DNA from: Bacteroidales bacterium
Lineage (GTDB): Bacteria; Bacteroidota; Bacteroidia; Bacteroidales; VadinHA17
Length of the DNA stretch: 64,000 nucleotides
NCBI GenBank assembly: GCA_025454815.1
Contig: JALONR010000001.1
Coordinates: forward strand, 1-64,000
Reading direction: 5' to 3'
The position numbers and the translations under genes are program-made. Below, piece after piece: positions 48,346 to 55,818 of this stretch. How positions within the stretch are numbered: position 1 is the first letter of the stretch; each line of letters starts with the position of its first letter. The notes under the pieces were generated by a model that did no database searches, had not been told where the DNA came from, and saw only the letters and a program-made list of their open reading frames with translations.

Positions 48346-49193
48346 TACTTGCCTAATTCAAGAACCGCCTCGGCATATTTCTCCGGTTTGACATCTGAAG
48401 GTGCCGAGAAGGTTATCAGCAGCCTGCCTCTATTAAGATCGATCCCTTCGGTATTTACCAGGTTGAATTCAAACTGTCTGCTGGTATTTGGTGTATAAAC
48501 AGCAACACCATTTGCTACACCCACTCTGGTAACAGAACCCTGGGATGAGATATGATCAACAGCTATGTCTCCAAAAACAGAGTAGTTTCCTGTGCGATTG
48601 AAAACAATACCCAGCCTCGGGATAGTGTCATTGTCAAACCTTAGCGCCGGATCAGTTATTGTAACACCGGCCGAAGGCTGTCCAACCCTTATGATGGCAG
48701 GAATGGTAATACCGAATATGGGTGTCAGCTTTACTGCTATTGACGAGGGATCGGCAACAGCCTCCTCTTCTTCACCAAGTGGTTTCTCTTTGGGTACGGC
48801 CCTGAAATAAATATGTGACCTGTACTCTCCCGGCTCAAGGGTGCCGCTGCGGATCAGCTGAATCTTAACTGTCTGGGCCTCGTTGGGGCCCAGTGTCACC
48901 GTTCTCGGAAAATACCTCAGGTACGGACTCGCAAACTTCTGTCCTTCATCCGGTTCCGTGATTGACTCAAATCCCCCGCTCTCGGTCATCCTGATCTCGA
49001 TAAGAGAGATTGCATACGTAGCCGTATCGTCACCGATATTGGCAAGATTGAGGTCCATGGACCTTTTGTTTCCTTCAAAGACAACCCTTCTGGGTGTGAT
49101 GAGCAGGTTTCCCTGTGCCCATATATTTAAAGGAAAAAAGACCTGAAGCAGTATCAGGCCTGTAATCGAAAGTCGTAGCTGAAGCTTGGACAT
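48345..49193 (-). CDS. PapD-like periplasmic chaperone
   Basis: The 282-residue protein has a signal peptide (cut after Ile-Trp-Ala-Gln) and two Ig-like domains. Features of fimbrial chaperones are visible: an N-terminal strand with Ile-Thr-Pro-Arg-Arg-Val-Val-Phe-Glu-Gly (PapD Arg8-like), a Gly-Pro-Asn-Glu-Ala-Gln-Thr-Val-Lys strand, Tyr-Arg-Ser-His-Ile-Tyr-Phe-Arg-Ala-Val-Pro, and a Lys-Leu-Thr-Pro-Ile-Phe-Gly strand (Lys112-like). In the family these residues grip the C-terminus of pilus subunits. I chose the ATG at 49193 because the longer frame to 49277 overlaps the previous gene and has no signal peptide. It sits 25 bp after a subunit gene and overlaps the adhesin start by 1 bp. Confidence 0.8.
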   Translation of the reverse strand: MSKLQLRLSITGLILLQVFFPLNIWAQGNLLITPRRVVFEGNKRSMDLNLANIGDDTATYAISLIEIRMTESGGFESITEPDEGQKFASPYLRYFPRTVTLGPNEAQTVKIQLIRSGTLEPGEYRSHIYFRAVPKEKPLGEEEEAVADPSSIAVKLTPIFGITIPAIIRVGQPSAGVTITDPALRFDNDTIPRLGIVFNRTGNYSVFGDIAVDHISSQGSVTRVGVANGVAVYTPNTSRQFEFNLVNTEGIDLNRGRLLITFSAPSDVKPEKYAEAVLELGK

Positions 49194-49218
49194 TATTTTA
49201 CGTTTTTCTGGTTCCCTG

Positions 49219-49752
49219 TCAGTTGAAGTCAAAGGTAATGGTGTAAGTGCCTGTATAAATTCCCACCGGATTGTCATTCAGGGTGCCCACCTTAAGTGTG
49301 GCTCCCACATAAACAGTCTGTGAGCCGTCTTCAAGCATCCCGGCGCCCGGAGTCGGGGCCGGCACTGATTTCCAGTCTTCAACCGTCATTGTGCGCGCTG
49401 TACCCATATGGGTAATTTTAACCGGTTCAGATGGAAGGGTGATTGTGTATGCCACACCCGGATCACCGGTCACATAAAAGCTGGCCGCATTGTGCGTGCC
49501 ACTTCCCGTCCATACACTGCCCATCACTGAGATGTTATTATCAGGGGTAAGTATCAGTTCCCCTCCCTGAGGCCCCGGAGAAAATTTCCCAAAGTTCATC
49601 TGAGAAGTTTCAACGGCAGCAAGTGTGGTTATCACCTGTGCCGTGATATGCCCGGTTGCACTGACCGGAGGGGCTGTCTGCGCGACAGTCACCCCTGCCG
49701 GTATGGCAAACATGCATAACAGGCTGAATAAATATCTCCTGAAAAGGGTCAT
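49219..49752 (-). CDS. DUF4402-type pilin-like subunit (second)
   Basis: The 177-residue protein has a signal peptide (ending Val-Thr-Val-Ala-Gln), about 31 mature residues before the first core strand (Met-Asn-Phe-Gly-Lys-Phe-Ser-Pro-Gly), then Gly-Gly-Glu-Leu-Ile-Leu-Thr, Phe-Tyr-Val-Thr-Gly-Asp-Pro-Gly, Tyr-Val-Gly-Ala-Thr-Leu-Lys-Val-Gly and the ending Gly-Ile-Tyr-Thr-Gly-Thr-Tyr-Thr-Ile. These match the DUF4402 beta-sandwich. The long N-terminal extension has Val/Ile/Ala alternation and could serve as a donor strand. It lies between the first subunit (40 bp) and the chaperone (25 bp). Confidence 0.85.
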   Translation of the reverse strand: MTLFRRYLFSLLCMFAIPAGVTVAQTAPPVSATGHITAQVITTLAAVETSQMNFGKFSPGPQGGELILTPDNNISVMGSVWTGSGTHNAASFYVTGDPGVAYTITLPSEPVKITHMGTARTMTVEDWKSVPAPTPGAGMLEDGSQTVYVGATLKVGTLNDNPVGIYTGTYTITFDFN

Positions 49753-49792
49753 AATATCAGACCGGTTGGTTTTGATTCCTGATGCCGGTCTG

Positions 49793-50287
49793 TTAGTTGT
49801 AGTTCACGGTCACGGTAAAGCCGGCACCATTGGTATAGGTACCCGAAGCCTGGCTTGCACCAACGTTAAGGGTTGCGCCAACGTTAAGGGTCTGGTTTCC
49901 TGTAGCGTCGAGCGTACCGGTTCCAGACGGGTTGCTGGTAAATGTGTTTACCGTCATCGTCTGAACACCGTTGCTGATGTCATGGGTTGCGGGCAATGTA
50001 ATGGCATAGGTTGCGTTTGCAAGACCTGCAACCGTGAAGCTGGCGGCTGTAATTGTTCCCTGAATAGATGGTGAAGTAAGGCCTGAAAGCGAGCGGGTTC
50101 CGGCCGGAACAAGAACAACAGTACCTCCGTCAGCATCAGCAATGATGTTTCCGAAACTCATGTCAGCCGTCCGGGTAAGGGTAATCGGAGAAACGATTAC
50201 AGCTGTTGCCGTGGCAGTTGCTGACTGTGCAAAAGCACCTGCTGTGAATGCAAACAGAACAATCGAAAATGCGAGGATCTTTTTCAT
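49793..50287 (-). CDS. DUF4402-type pilin-like subunit (first, probable major)
   Basis: The 164-residue protein has a signal peptide (cut after Gly-Ala-Phe-Ala-Gln). Its alternating Ala-Thr N-terminal extension is followed by Ile-Val-Ser-Pro-Ile-Thr-Leu. The DUF4402 core follows: Met-Ser-Phe-Gly-Asn-Ile, Gly-Gly-Thr-Val-Val-Leu-Val-Pro, Gly-Thr-Arg-Ser-Leu, Leu-Asn-Val-Gly-Ala-Thr-Leu-Asn-Val-Gly and Gly-Thr-Tyr-Thr-Asn-Gly. It is the first gene of the minus-strand fibre operon and has an unusually Ala/Thr-rich composition, as expected for an abundant fibre subunit. A 184-bp AT-rich leader precedes it; I found no exact promoter box there (closest TAGCTTTC on the minus strand at about 50441-50448). 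Confidence 0.85.
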   Translation of the reverse strand: MKKILAFSIVLFAFTAGAFAQSATATATAVIVSPITLTRTADMSFGNIIADADGGTVVLVPAGTRSLSGLTSPSIQGTITAASFTVAGLANATYAITLPATHDISNGVQTMTVNTFTSNPSGTGTLDATGNQTLNVGATLNVGASQASGTYTNGAGFTVTVNYN

Positions 50288-50471
50288 CTTTCGTTTAAGT
50301 ATTAGTTTTTAATTAATTTAATTGTGGTCTATTCCGCTTTGACCAGTTATACAAGACATCATGCACTGGGGTTACATGACATTTTGTGAATCGTAAAATT
50401 AAACGGATGAACAGGTCGATTATTTTGACGAAAGCTAAATTATCAACAATAATTCGCTGTTGTTAACACTC

Positions 50472-51875
50472 TCAGAAACTGCTGCTGCCGTCCCAGCAAT
50501 GGGTGCAAAGCTTCTCCCGCGGCAGGCCGATAGCCTTCACAAGATCATCAAGTCGCTGAAACATAAGGGTATCCATCCCGAGCATGGCTGAAATCTCCTT
50601 TACCATCAGGGAATACTTCTCCGAATCCGGGTCAAGATAGTCTTCTATGTTCTTCTCCTCTCCCTCCAGCCTTACAATCGCCTTGCGTGCTGCCAGCTCA
50701 AGGGTTGAGCGCGACTGTGAAAAGTTCAGGAACGGGCAGGGATAGAGAAGCGGAGGACATGCAATCCGCATATGCAGCTCGGCAGCACCGGCTTCCCTGA
50801 GATCACTGGTGTTGTCCCTCAGCTGTGTGCCCCTGACAATGCTGTCATCAAGAAAAATTATCTTTTTGCCTTTTGTAAGCTTCTTGTTGGGAATGAGCTT
50901 CATCTTTGCAACAAGCTCCCTCTGTATCTGCCTTTGCGGCATGAAACTCCTGGGCCATGTAGGGGTGTACTTTGAGAAGGAACTCATGTATGGAAGCCCT
51001 TTTTCATTGGCATAGCCGAAGGCATGACCCACACCCGAGTCGGGAACACCGCATACAAAGTCAGCCTCAACAGTATCGCGGCGTGCAAGGGAAGCACCGC
51101 ACCCATAACGGACTTCCTCAACATTCCGCCCTTCATAATCAGAGGTAGGAAATCCGTAATAAACCCACAGGAAAGAGCAGATCTGCATCCTTTTTCCGGG
51201 AGCCTTCAGCCTTGTGAAACCGTTGGAGCGGATATGCACTATTTCCCCGGGGCCCAGGTAGTATTCCGTTTCAAACCCCGTATTCGGAAAAGAACAGGTC
51301 TCGGAAGCGACGGCACGGGCCCCCTCCCTCCTGCCAATCACCACCGGCGTCCGTCCAAGCCTGTCCCGTGCCGCAATAATGCCGTCGGGAGTCAGCAATA
51401 AAAGTGAACATGATCCCTGGATTTTGTCAAATACGTTTGTTATCCCTTCAACAAAAGAGTCTCCTTCACATATTATATTGGCAACCATCTCCGAGGGATT
51501 GATATTACCCATGAAGTTTTCGGTAAAATGCTTTTTACGTGCCAGGAAAAAATCGGCAAGCTCATTGATATTGACAATCCGTGAAACGGTTACCAGGGCA
51601 AACGGGCCGAGATGTGAGTTGAAAAGAATGGGCTGCGGATCGGTGTCGCTGATCACTCCCATACCGCTGTTTCCGCTGAAATCCTTCAGTTCTGCCTCAA
51701 ACTTGTTCCGGAAATATTCGTTTTCAAGATTATGTATTCTTCTCCGGAAACCTATTTCCCTGTCGTAATAAACAAGGCCGGCACGCTTTGTCCCGAGATG
51801 TGAGTGATAGTCTGTACCGTAGAATACATCGTCAACGCAGCTCCTTTCAGAGACTGAACCATAAAACCCGCTCAT
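50472..51875 (-). CDS. amidophosphoribosyltransferase-like protein (PurF paralogue)
   Basis: The 467-residue protein has the Ntn glutaminase domain at the N-terminus (Tyr-His-Ser-His-Leu-Gly-Thr-Lys-Arg-Ala-Gly, Asn-Ser-His-Leu-Gly) and a phosphoribosyltransferase domain with the PRPP-binding motif Phe-Leu-Asp-Asp-Ser-Ile-Val-Arg-Gly-Thr near residue 345. It also has the conserved Gly-Val-Pro-Asp-Ser-Gly loop and ends Cys-Thr-His-Cys. The start (51875) gives Met-Ser-Gly-Phe-Tyr-Gly, so the usual Cys nucleophile right after the initiator Met is missing. PurF makes phosphoribosylamine from PRPP and glutamine; this form may use ammonia or do something else. It is divergent from the coiled-coil protein gene. 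Confidence 0.82.
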   Translation of the reverse strand: MSGFYGSVSERSCVDDVFYGTDYHSHLGTKRAGLVYYDREIGFRRRIHNLENEYFRNKFEAELKDFSGNSGMGVISDTDPQPILFNSHLGPFALVTVSRIVNINELADFFLARKKHFTENFMGNINPSEMVANIICEGDSFVEGITNVFDKIQGSCSLLLLTPDGIIAARDRLGRTPVVIGRREGARAVASETCSFPNTGFETEYYLGPGEIVHIRSNGFTRLKAPGKRMQICSFLWVYYGFPTSDYEGRNVEEVRYGCGASLARRDTVEADFVCGVPDSGVGHAFGYANEKGLPYMSSFSKYTPTWPRSFMPQRQIQRELVAKMKLIPNKKLTKGKKIIFLDDSIVRGTQLRDNTSDLREAGAAELHMRIACPPLLYPCPFLNFSQSRSTLELAARKAIVRLEGEEKNIEDYLDPDSEKYSLMVKEISAMLGMDTLMFQRLDDLVKAIGLPREKLCTHCWDGSSSF

Positions 51876-51941
51876 AAACTGAAACCAATCTGATTTGTTA
51901 GTTCTAAAATGTAAGGCGAAGATAATCAATCAGGATAAAAA

Positions 51942-51971
51942 TTTGTTGTACTGTAATAATTGCTAATTTTG
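51942..51971 (+). promoter_or_regulatory. Bacteroidota-type promoter of the coiled-coil gene
   Basis: TTTG (51942-51945), 18-nt spacer, TAATTTTG (51964-51971). The ATG is at 51994, giving a leader of about 15 nt. Confidence 0.72.
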
Positions 51972-51993
51972 AACCGGATTAAAAAACAAACAA

Positions 51994-52902
51994 ATGGAAA
52001 ATCAGGAAAAATATCAGGCTGAACACGTTGAGCATAAGAAGGGTGCTCCGGTTGTCATGATTGTGTCAACCATAATCCTGACACTTGGCTTAATTGCCCT
52101 GGTGGTATTATACTACAACCAGAAAAGCAAGATGGTTGAGATGGAGCAGGTGCTCACCGAAGAGAAGGACTCCCTGGCAAATGAGCTCCGTATGATGATG
52201 TACGGCTATGACACACTGAAGACCAGCAATGATACGCTCAATGCAGAGCTTCAGCGTGAACGCAACAGGATCCAGAAACTCCTTGAGGTAAACGCTTCAA
52301 ATGCGCAGCTGATAAGAAAATACAAGGCAGAGATCAACACCATGCGCGATATCATGAAGAGTTATATCGTACAGATAGACTCACTCAATACCCGCAACCA
52401 GATACTAACCGCCGAGAATGTCGAGATCAAACAGCAGATGACCGAAGTGCAGGAGACCAACGTCGAGCTTGAAAAAGTCAGGGAGGAACTCACCTCAAAG
52501 GTAAATGTGGCATCAGTCATACAGGCAAAGGATATTGTAGCTGTTGCCCTTAACAAGAAGCGGAAAGAGACCGACGAGCTGAGGAACCTTGACAAGGTAC
52601 GCGTCTGCTTTACCCTGAGGGAAAACCCGATTGCCCAGGCGGGAAACAAGATTGTCTACCTGAGGGTAGTCCGTCCTGACCAGCTGGTCATCACCCCCTC
52701 GCCCGACAACCTTTTCCAGGTCAAGGGTGAACAGCTGATATTCTCAGCCAACAGGGCCGTTGATTACGCCAATGCTGATATCGAGATGTGCATCTTCCTT
52801 GATAACACTGGCGATTTCATCCCGGGAACCTACAACGTTGAACTCTATCTTGACGGAGAAAAGATCGGAGCCGGGGCATTTACCCTGAAAGGAAGAGGCT
52901 GA
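51994..52902 (+). CDS. membrane-anchored coiled-coil envelope protein
   Basis: The 302-residue protein has a charged N-terminus, one transmembrane helix (residues about 19-41), a long coiled coil (about 45-175, rich in Glu/Leu/Lys heptads) and a C-terminal beta-sandwich-like domain (about 195-302). A pair of Cys residues is in the last domain. The topology (short cytoplasmic tail, periplasmic coiled coil) suggests a spacer or scaffold in the periplasm. The family is common in Bacteroidota but functionally unassigned as far as I know. It has its own promoter and a terminator located inside the convergent hemW gene. Confidence 0.78.
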   Translation: MENQEKYQAEHVEHKKGAPVVMIVSTIILTLGLIALVVLYYNQKSKMVEMEQVLTEEKDSLANELRMMMYGYDTLKTSNDTLNAELQRERNRIQKLLEVNASNAQLIRKYKAEINTMRDIMKSYIVQIDSLNTRNQILTAENVEIKQQMTEVQETNVELEKVREELTSKVNVASVIQAKDIVAVALNKKRKETDELRNLDKVRVCFTLRENPIAQAGNKIVYLRVVRPDQLVITPSPDNLFQVKGEQLIFSANRAVDYANADIEMCIFLDNTGDFIPGTYNVELYLDGEKIGAGAFTLKGRG

Positions 52903-54033
52903 TCACAGATCCGCCAGCAATTCGGCAATAATATTATCGGATATCATCCTGCCCTGGTCTGTAAGGACCAGGGTATTTTTTTCCCTTTTCATCAGCCCGT
53001 ACCTGATGTATTTTCCGGAGAGATTGACAAGGTAATCATGCAGCTCCTTGTCATAGAACTCCTCAACGTGGAGAAGATCAATTCCCCACATTGTTCGGAG
53101 CGAAGTCATCACATACTCATTGAAAACGGTCAGCCGGTCAAGCTCCTCCCTCTCACAGGGTATCTCACCCGCTGCAACAGCCTTTATGTATTTACGGACA
53201 TCGGAGACGTTCCACTGGCGGGACCTCCTGTCAAACGAATGGGCTGAAGGGCCCAATCCTATATATGGAACCTGTTTCCAGTAAGAGGAATTGTGCCTTG
53301 AAATATAGCCCTCCTTTGCGAAATTGGATATCTCATAATGTATGAATCCTTTCTCGCGGCAGATATTGCCAAGCAGGGCGAACATCGAGGCGGAGGTCTC
53401 TTCGTCTGTCTCCTTCAGCCTCCCCTCCTTCTTCATCCTGCCGAACTTTGTCCCTTCTTCCACTGTCAGATGATAAGCCGAAAGATGTGTTACGGGAAAT
53501 GCAAAAGTCTTTTCCAGATCCTCCTTCAGGTCTGCAGTTGTCATTCCCGGTATACCGTAAATAAGGTCCGCCGATACATTATCAAAGCCCTCCCTGAAAA
53601 CCATCTCCAGGGCCACTGCCGACTGTGCGGCATCATGCCGCCGGCCGAGGTAACGGAGGCGCTTGTTGTCCCATGACTGAACCCCGAGGCTTATCCTGTT
53701 GACGCCCGCCTGTCGTAATTCGCGAAAAAATCCTTCAAATACATCATCCGGATTTACCTCGAGGGTTATCTCCGGATCATCAGCGAAGGAAAATTTCTCC
53801 CTCACCGTCCGGATGATCTCTGCAACGGCCGGAACACCCAGCAGTGAAGGGGTGCCGCCTCCGAAATAAACCGTGTCCACAATTTCCCCCTCGAGATAGG
53901 AGGCCCGCAGCGAAGCCTCCCGCAATATGGTTTGAACAAGAATCTCCTGCAGGCTGTTATCAGTAGTACTGTAAAAATCACAGTAACTGCAGAAGCTCTT
54001 ACAGAATGGTATGTGAATATAGACACCGGCCAT
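52903..54033 (-). CDS. hemW: radical SAM haem chaperone HemW
   Basis: The 376-residue protein starts with Gly-Val-Tyr-Ile-His-Ile-Pro-Phe-Cys and the radical SAM Cys-X3-Cys-X2-Cys motif (Cys11, Cys15, Cys18). It has the Gly-Gly-Gly-Thr-Pro-Ser motif and the HemN_C-type C-terminal winged domain (Leu-Thr-Asp-Gln-Gly). HemW delivers haem to respiratory enzymes such as oxidases or nitrate/NO reductases, which fits the presence of qNor in the window. The fourth, HemN-type Cys (Cys-X-Cys-style extension) is absent, so it is HemW rather than coproporphyrinogen oxidase. It is convergent with the preceding gene with no gap. Confidence 0.9.
   Translation of the reverse strand: MAGVYIHIPFCKSFCSYCDFYSTTDNSLQEILVQTILREASLRASYLEGEIVDTVYFGGGTPSLLGVPAVAEIIRTVREKFSFADDPEITLEVNPDDVFEGFFRELRQAGVNRISLGVQSWDNKRLRYLGRRHDAAQSAVALEMVFREGFDNVSADLIYGIPGMTTADLKEDLEKTFAFPVTHLSAYHLTVEEGTKFGRMKKEGRLKETDEETSASMFALLGNICREKGFIHYEISNFAKEGYISRHNSSYWKQVPYIGLGPSAHSFDRRSRQWNVSDVRKYIKAVAAGEIPCEREELDRLTVFNEYVMTSLRTMWGIDLLHVEEFYDKELHDYLVNLSGKYIRYGLMKREKNTLVLTDQGRMISDNIIAELLADL
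52952..52982 (+). terminator. terminator embedded in the convergent hemW coding end
   Basis: A perfect 8-bp stem CCCTGGTC (52952-52959) / GACCAGGG (52966-52973), loop TGTAAG, then TATTTTTTT. It serves the + strand gene ending at 52902 while encoding the Leu-Val-Leu-Thr-Asp-Gln part of HemW on the other strand. Confidence 0.78.
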
Positions 54034-54108
54034 CGGGAAAATATATAATTTAAAAATACAAAAGATTTAACATTAGTTTGTTAAATTCACAATCTCAAAA
54101 AATCAGGC

Positions 54109-54516
54109 ATGATATATCTCTTTATAAAACAGTACTATAAGAGTATCATCATCGGATTGTTGATCCTGTGGCTGAGTCTTTCGGGCAGTAAAACCCTTGT
54201 ACCGGGCCGGATGCTGAACATTCCGTATATTGACAAGATGGGCCATTTTGCCATGTATGCCTTTTTCTCTGCCGTGCTCTTGCTTGATTCGTGCCGCTGG
54301 CATTCCAGCCGCCATCTCCGGTATATTATCCTTCTGATACCGCTGTTCTTCGGAGCGCTCATGGAGATAATGCAGATGGCGTTCACAACTTCACGCAAGG
54401 CCGAGACTCTTGATCTGATGGCAAATATAGGCGGAGTGACTGCGGGCATAGTACTTGCACACATTACCCTGAAAATACTCGAAAAATTCAGATCTTCACG
54501 CCCGGATCGTTCCTGA
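54109..54516 (+). CDS. VanZ-like family membrane protein
   Basis: The 135-residue protein has four hydrophobic helices. The VanZ-like motif Ile-Asp-Lys-Met-Gly-His-Phe-Ala-Met-Tyr lies near residue 42, and a helix with Met-Glu-Ile-Met-Gln is followed by Asp-Leu-Met-Ala-Asn-Ile-Gly-Gly. VanZ relatives are membrane proteins linked to teicoplanin resistance or envelope homeostasis; the exact role is unknown. The 3' end overlaps the convergent Rrf2 regulator gene by 29 bp. Confidence 0.85.
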   Translation: MIYLFIKQYYKSIIIGLLILWLSLSGSKTLVPGRMLNIPYIDKMGHFAMYAFFSAVLLLDSCRWHSSRHLRYIILLIPLFFGALMEIMQMAFTTSRKAETLDLMANIGGVTAGIVLAHITLKILEKFRSSRPDRS

Positions 54517-54928
54517 CCTGGTTAACAATCTGATCAATTGTCTTTGAGCTGAAGAAATTTTCAAGGCGTATCTTTTCCGCCCTGAGTTCATTGTGCAGAA
54601 CACATCGCCCGTCATCGGGCCTGTCAAGATTGCACCTCTCCCCTGTTATGTAACAGCTGTCAAAGAAATTCCTGCCGTCAATGGCATCAATAATATCCAT
54701 CAGCGTAAGCTTCTCTGCCGGCATGAGGAGGTAAAACCCGCCATGGGGACCCTTTGTGGAGTGAAGTATTTTTTTCCTGGCAAGTACCTGAAGAATCTTT
54801 GCCAGGTATGGCTGCGGAATGGCAAGTTTGTCTGCTATCTCCTTCAGGCCGGTATTAACCCTGTCCTGTGATTTGGAGGCGATAAAAATCACCGCCCTGA
54901 TGCCGTATTTACATGTAGCGGATAGCAT
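54488..54928 (-). CDS. Rrf2-family transcriptional regulator (second)
   Basis: The 146-residue protein has the Rrf2 winged helix (Tyr-Gly-Ile-Arg-Ala-Val, Ile-Pro-Gln-Pro-Tyr-Leu-Ala-Lys-Ile-Leu, wing Lys-Gly-Pro-His-Gly-Gly-Phe). The effector part has three Cys in a Cys-X6-Cys-X9-Cys arrangement, close to the cluster-binding pattern. It starts directly after the rpiB stop with no gap, so it is cotranscribed with rpiB. The cluster type and targets are unknown; it differs from the first Rrf2 protein in Cys spacing. Confidence 0.9.
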   Translation of the reverse strand: MLSATCKYGIRAVIFIASKSQDRVNTGLKEIADKLAIPQPYLAKILQVLARKKILHSTKGPHGGFYLLMPAEKLTLMDIIDAIDGRNFFDSCYITGERCNLDRPDDGRCVLHNELRAEKIRLENFFSSKTIDQIVNQVRNDPGVKI

Positions 54929-55369
54929 TCAGCGACTTTTAACCGGGATTTTGTCTATTCGCCTTTTGTGTCTTCCTGCCTCAAAAGGAGTATTAAGAAA
55001 TATCTTTATGATTGCAATCGCCTCGGCTTCTGTCAGGAATCTTCCCGGCAGGGCACAGATGTTGGCATTATTGTGTGCCCTGGCCAGCCGGCTGATCTCT
55101 TCATTCCAGCATACTGCCGAACGAATCTTCTGATGCTTGTTGCTGGCCATGCTGATCCCATTGCCTGAACCGCATATGGTTATTCCGTAATCAAATTCGC
55201 CCTTTTCAACTGCATCAGCCAGGGGATGCGCATAATCAGGGTAATCAACACTATCCTCGGAAAAACACCCGAGATCCCTGATTTCATACCTGTTCTTGAT
55301 GAGCCACCTCACCAGCTTCTCCTTGAGCCTGAAACCGGCATGGTCTGAGGCGATTACAATTTTCTCCAA
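54929..55369 (-). CDS. rpiB: ribose-5-phosphate isomerase B, probable TTG start
   Basis: The 146-residue product has the RpiB signature Ile-Val-Ile-Ala-Ser-Asp-His-Ala-Gly-Phe, Asp-Tyr-Pro-Asp-Tyr-Ala, the active-site Cys in Ile-Thr-Ile-Cys-Gly-Ser-Gly-Asn-Gly and Ala-Arg-Ala-His-Asn-Asn-Ala-Asn. It interconverts ribose-5-phosphate and ribulose-5-phosphate in the pentose pathway. The frame is open to an ATG at 55453, but those extra 28 residues do not belong to the family and lie upstream of a good promoter. The TTG at 55369 gives the usual N-terminus. It is followed without a gap by an Rrf2 regulator gene. Confidence 0.9.
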   Translation of the reverse strand: MEKIVIASDHAGFRLKEKLVRWLIKNRYEIRDLGCFSEDSVDYPDYAHPLADAVEKGEFDYGITICGSGNGISMASNKHQKIRSAVCWNEEISRLARAHNNANICALPGRFLTEAEAIAIIKIFLNTPFEAGRHKRRIDKIPVKSR

Positions 55370-55389
55370 ATTGACTTTATATTTTTGTA

Positions 55390-55397
55390 CAAATATA
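55390..55397 (-). promoter_or_regulatory. -7 box of the rpiB promoter
   Basis: On the minus strand the sequence reads TATATTTG, an exact match to TAnnTTTG. Transcription would start near 55383, about 14 nt before the TTG start. The -33 element is poor. Confidence 0.6.
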
Positions 55398-55818
55398 GTC
55401 CTGTAATTAATAATAGAAAAGAAAACATCTCCGGTTTGGCGTGTTAATAACATGTAACCGGAATTTTAATTCTTTGTTCATTATTAAACCGCCCGTAACC
55501 AGTATAAACAACTTGTCAATTAATACCCAATTCAAAATTTTTTTCTTACCGGTTTGTCATTTTGTTTCAACCATCACTGAACAACCCGCCATGAATCCGG
55601 GTATCAGTTCAGGCTATTAACAAAACAAGTCTAACAGTTGTTAATTAGATGCCTAATTGCTTCTTTTCCAGAAAAGGTATACTTTTTGATATGTTGAAAA
55701 GGTGTTACTATTGATTTAACTCCCATTTTTGCAAATGAAATAGTAAAATTGTTTTAACAGAACTAACAGGCTATAATAACCATCATAAATATAAATTTTA
55801 AAATAAGGTATATAAATT
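55398..55818. other. AT-rich intergenic region before nadA
   Basis: About 420 bp without a gene. It contains a perfect AATTAG-N4-CTAATT palindrome (55643-55658) that could be an operator, and a near-consensus CATTTTTG before nadA. No RNA gene or terminator was recognised. Confidence 0.35.

Noticed and set aside
49194-49277. Longer chaperone start
   Set aside because: It would overlap the second subunit gene by about 60 bp and has no signal peptide until Met at 49193.
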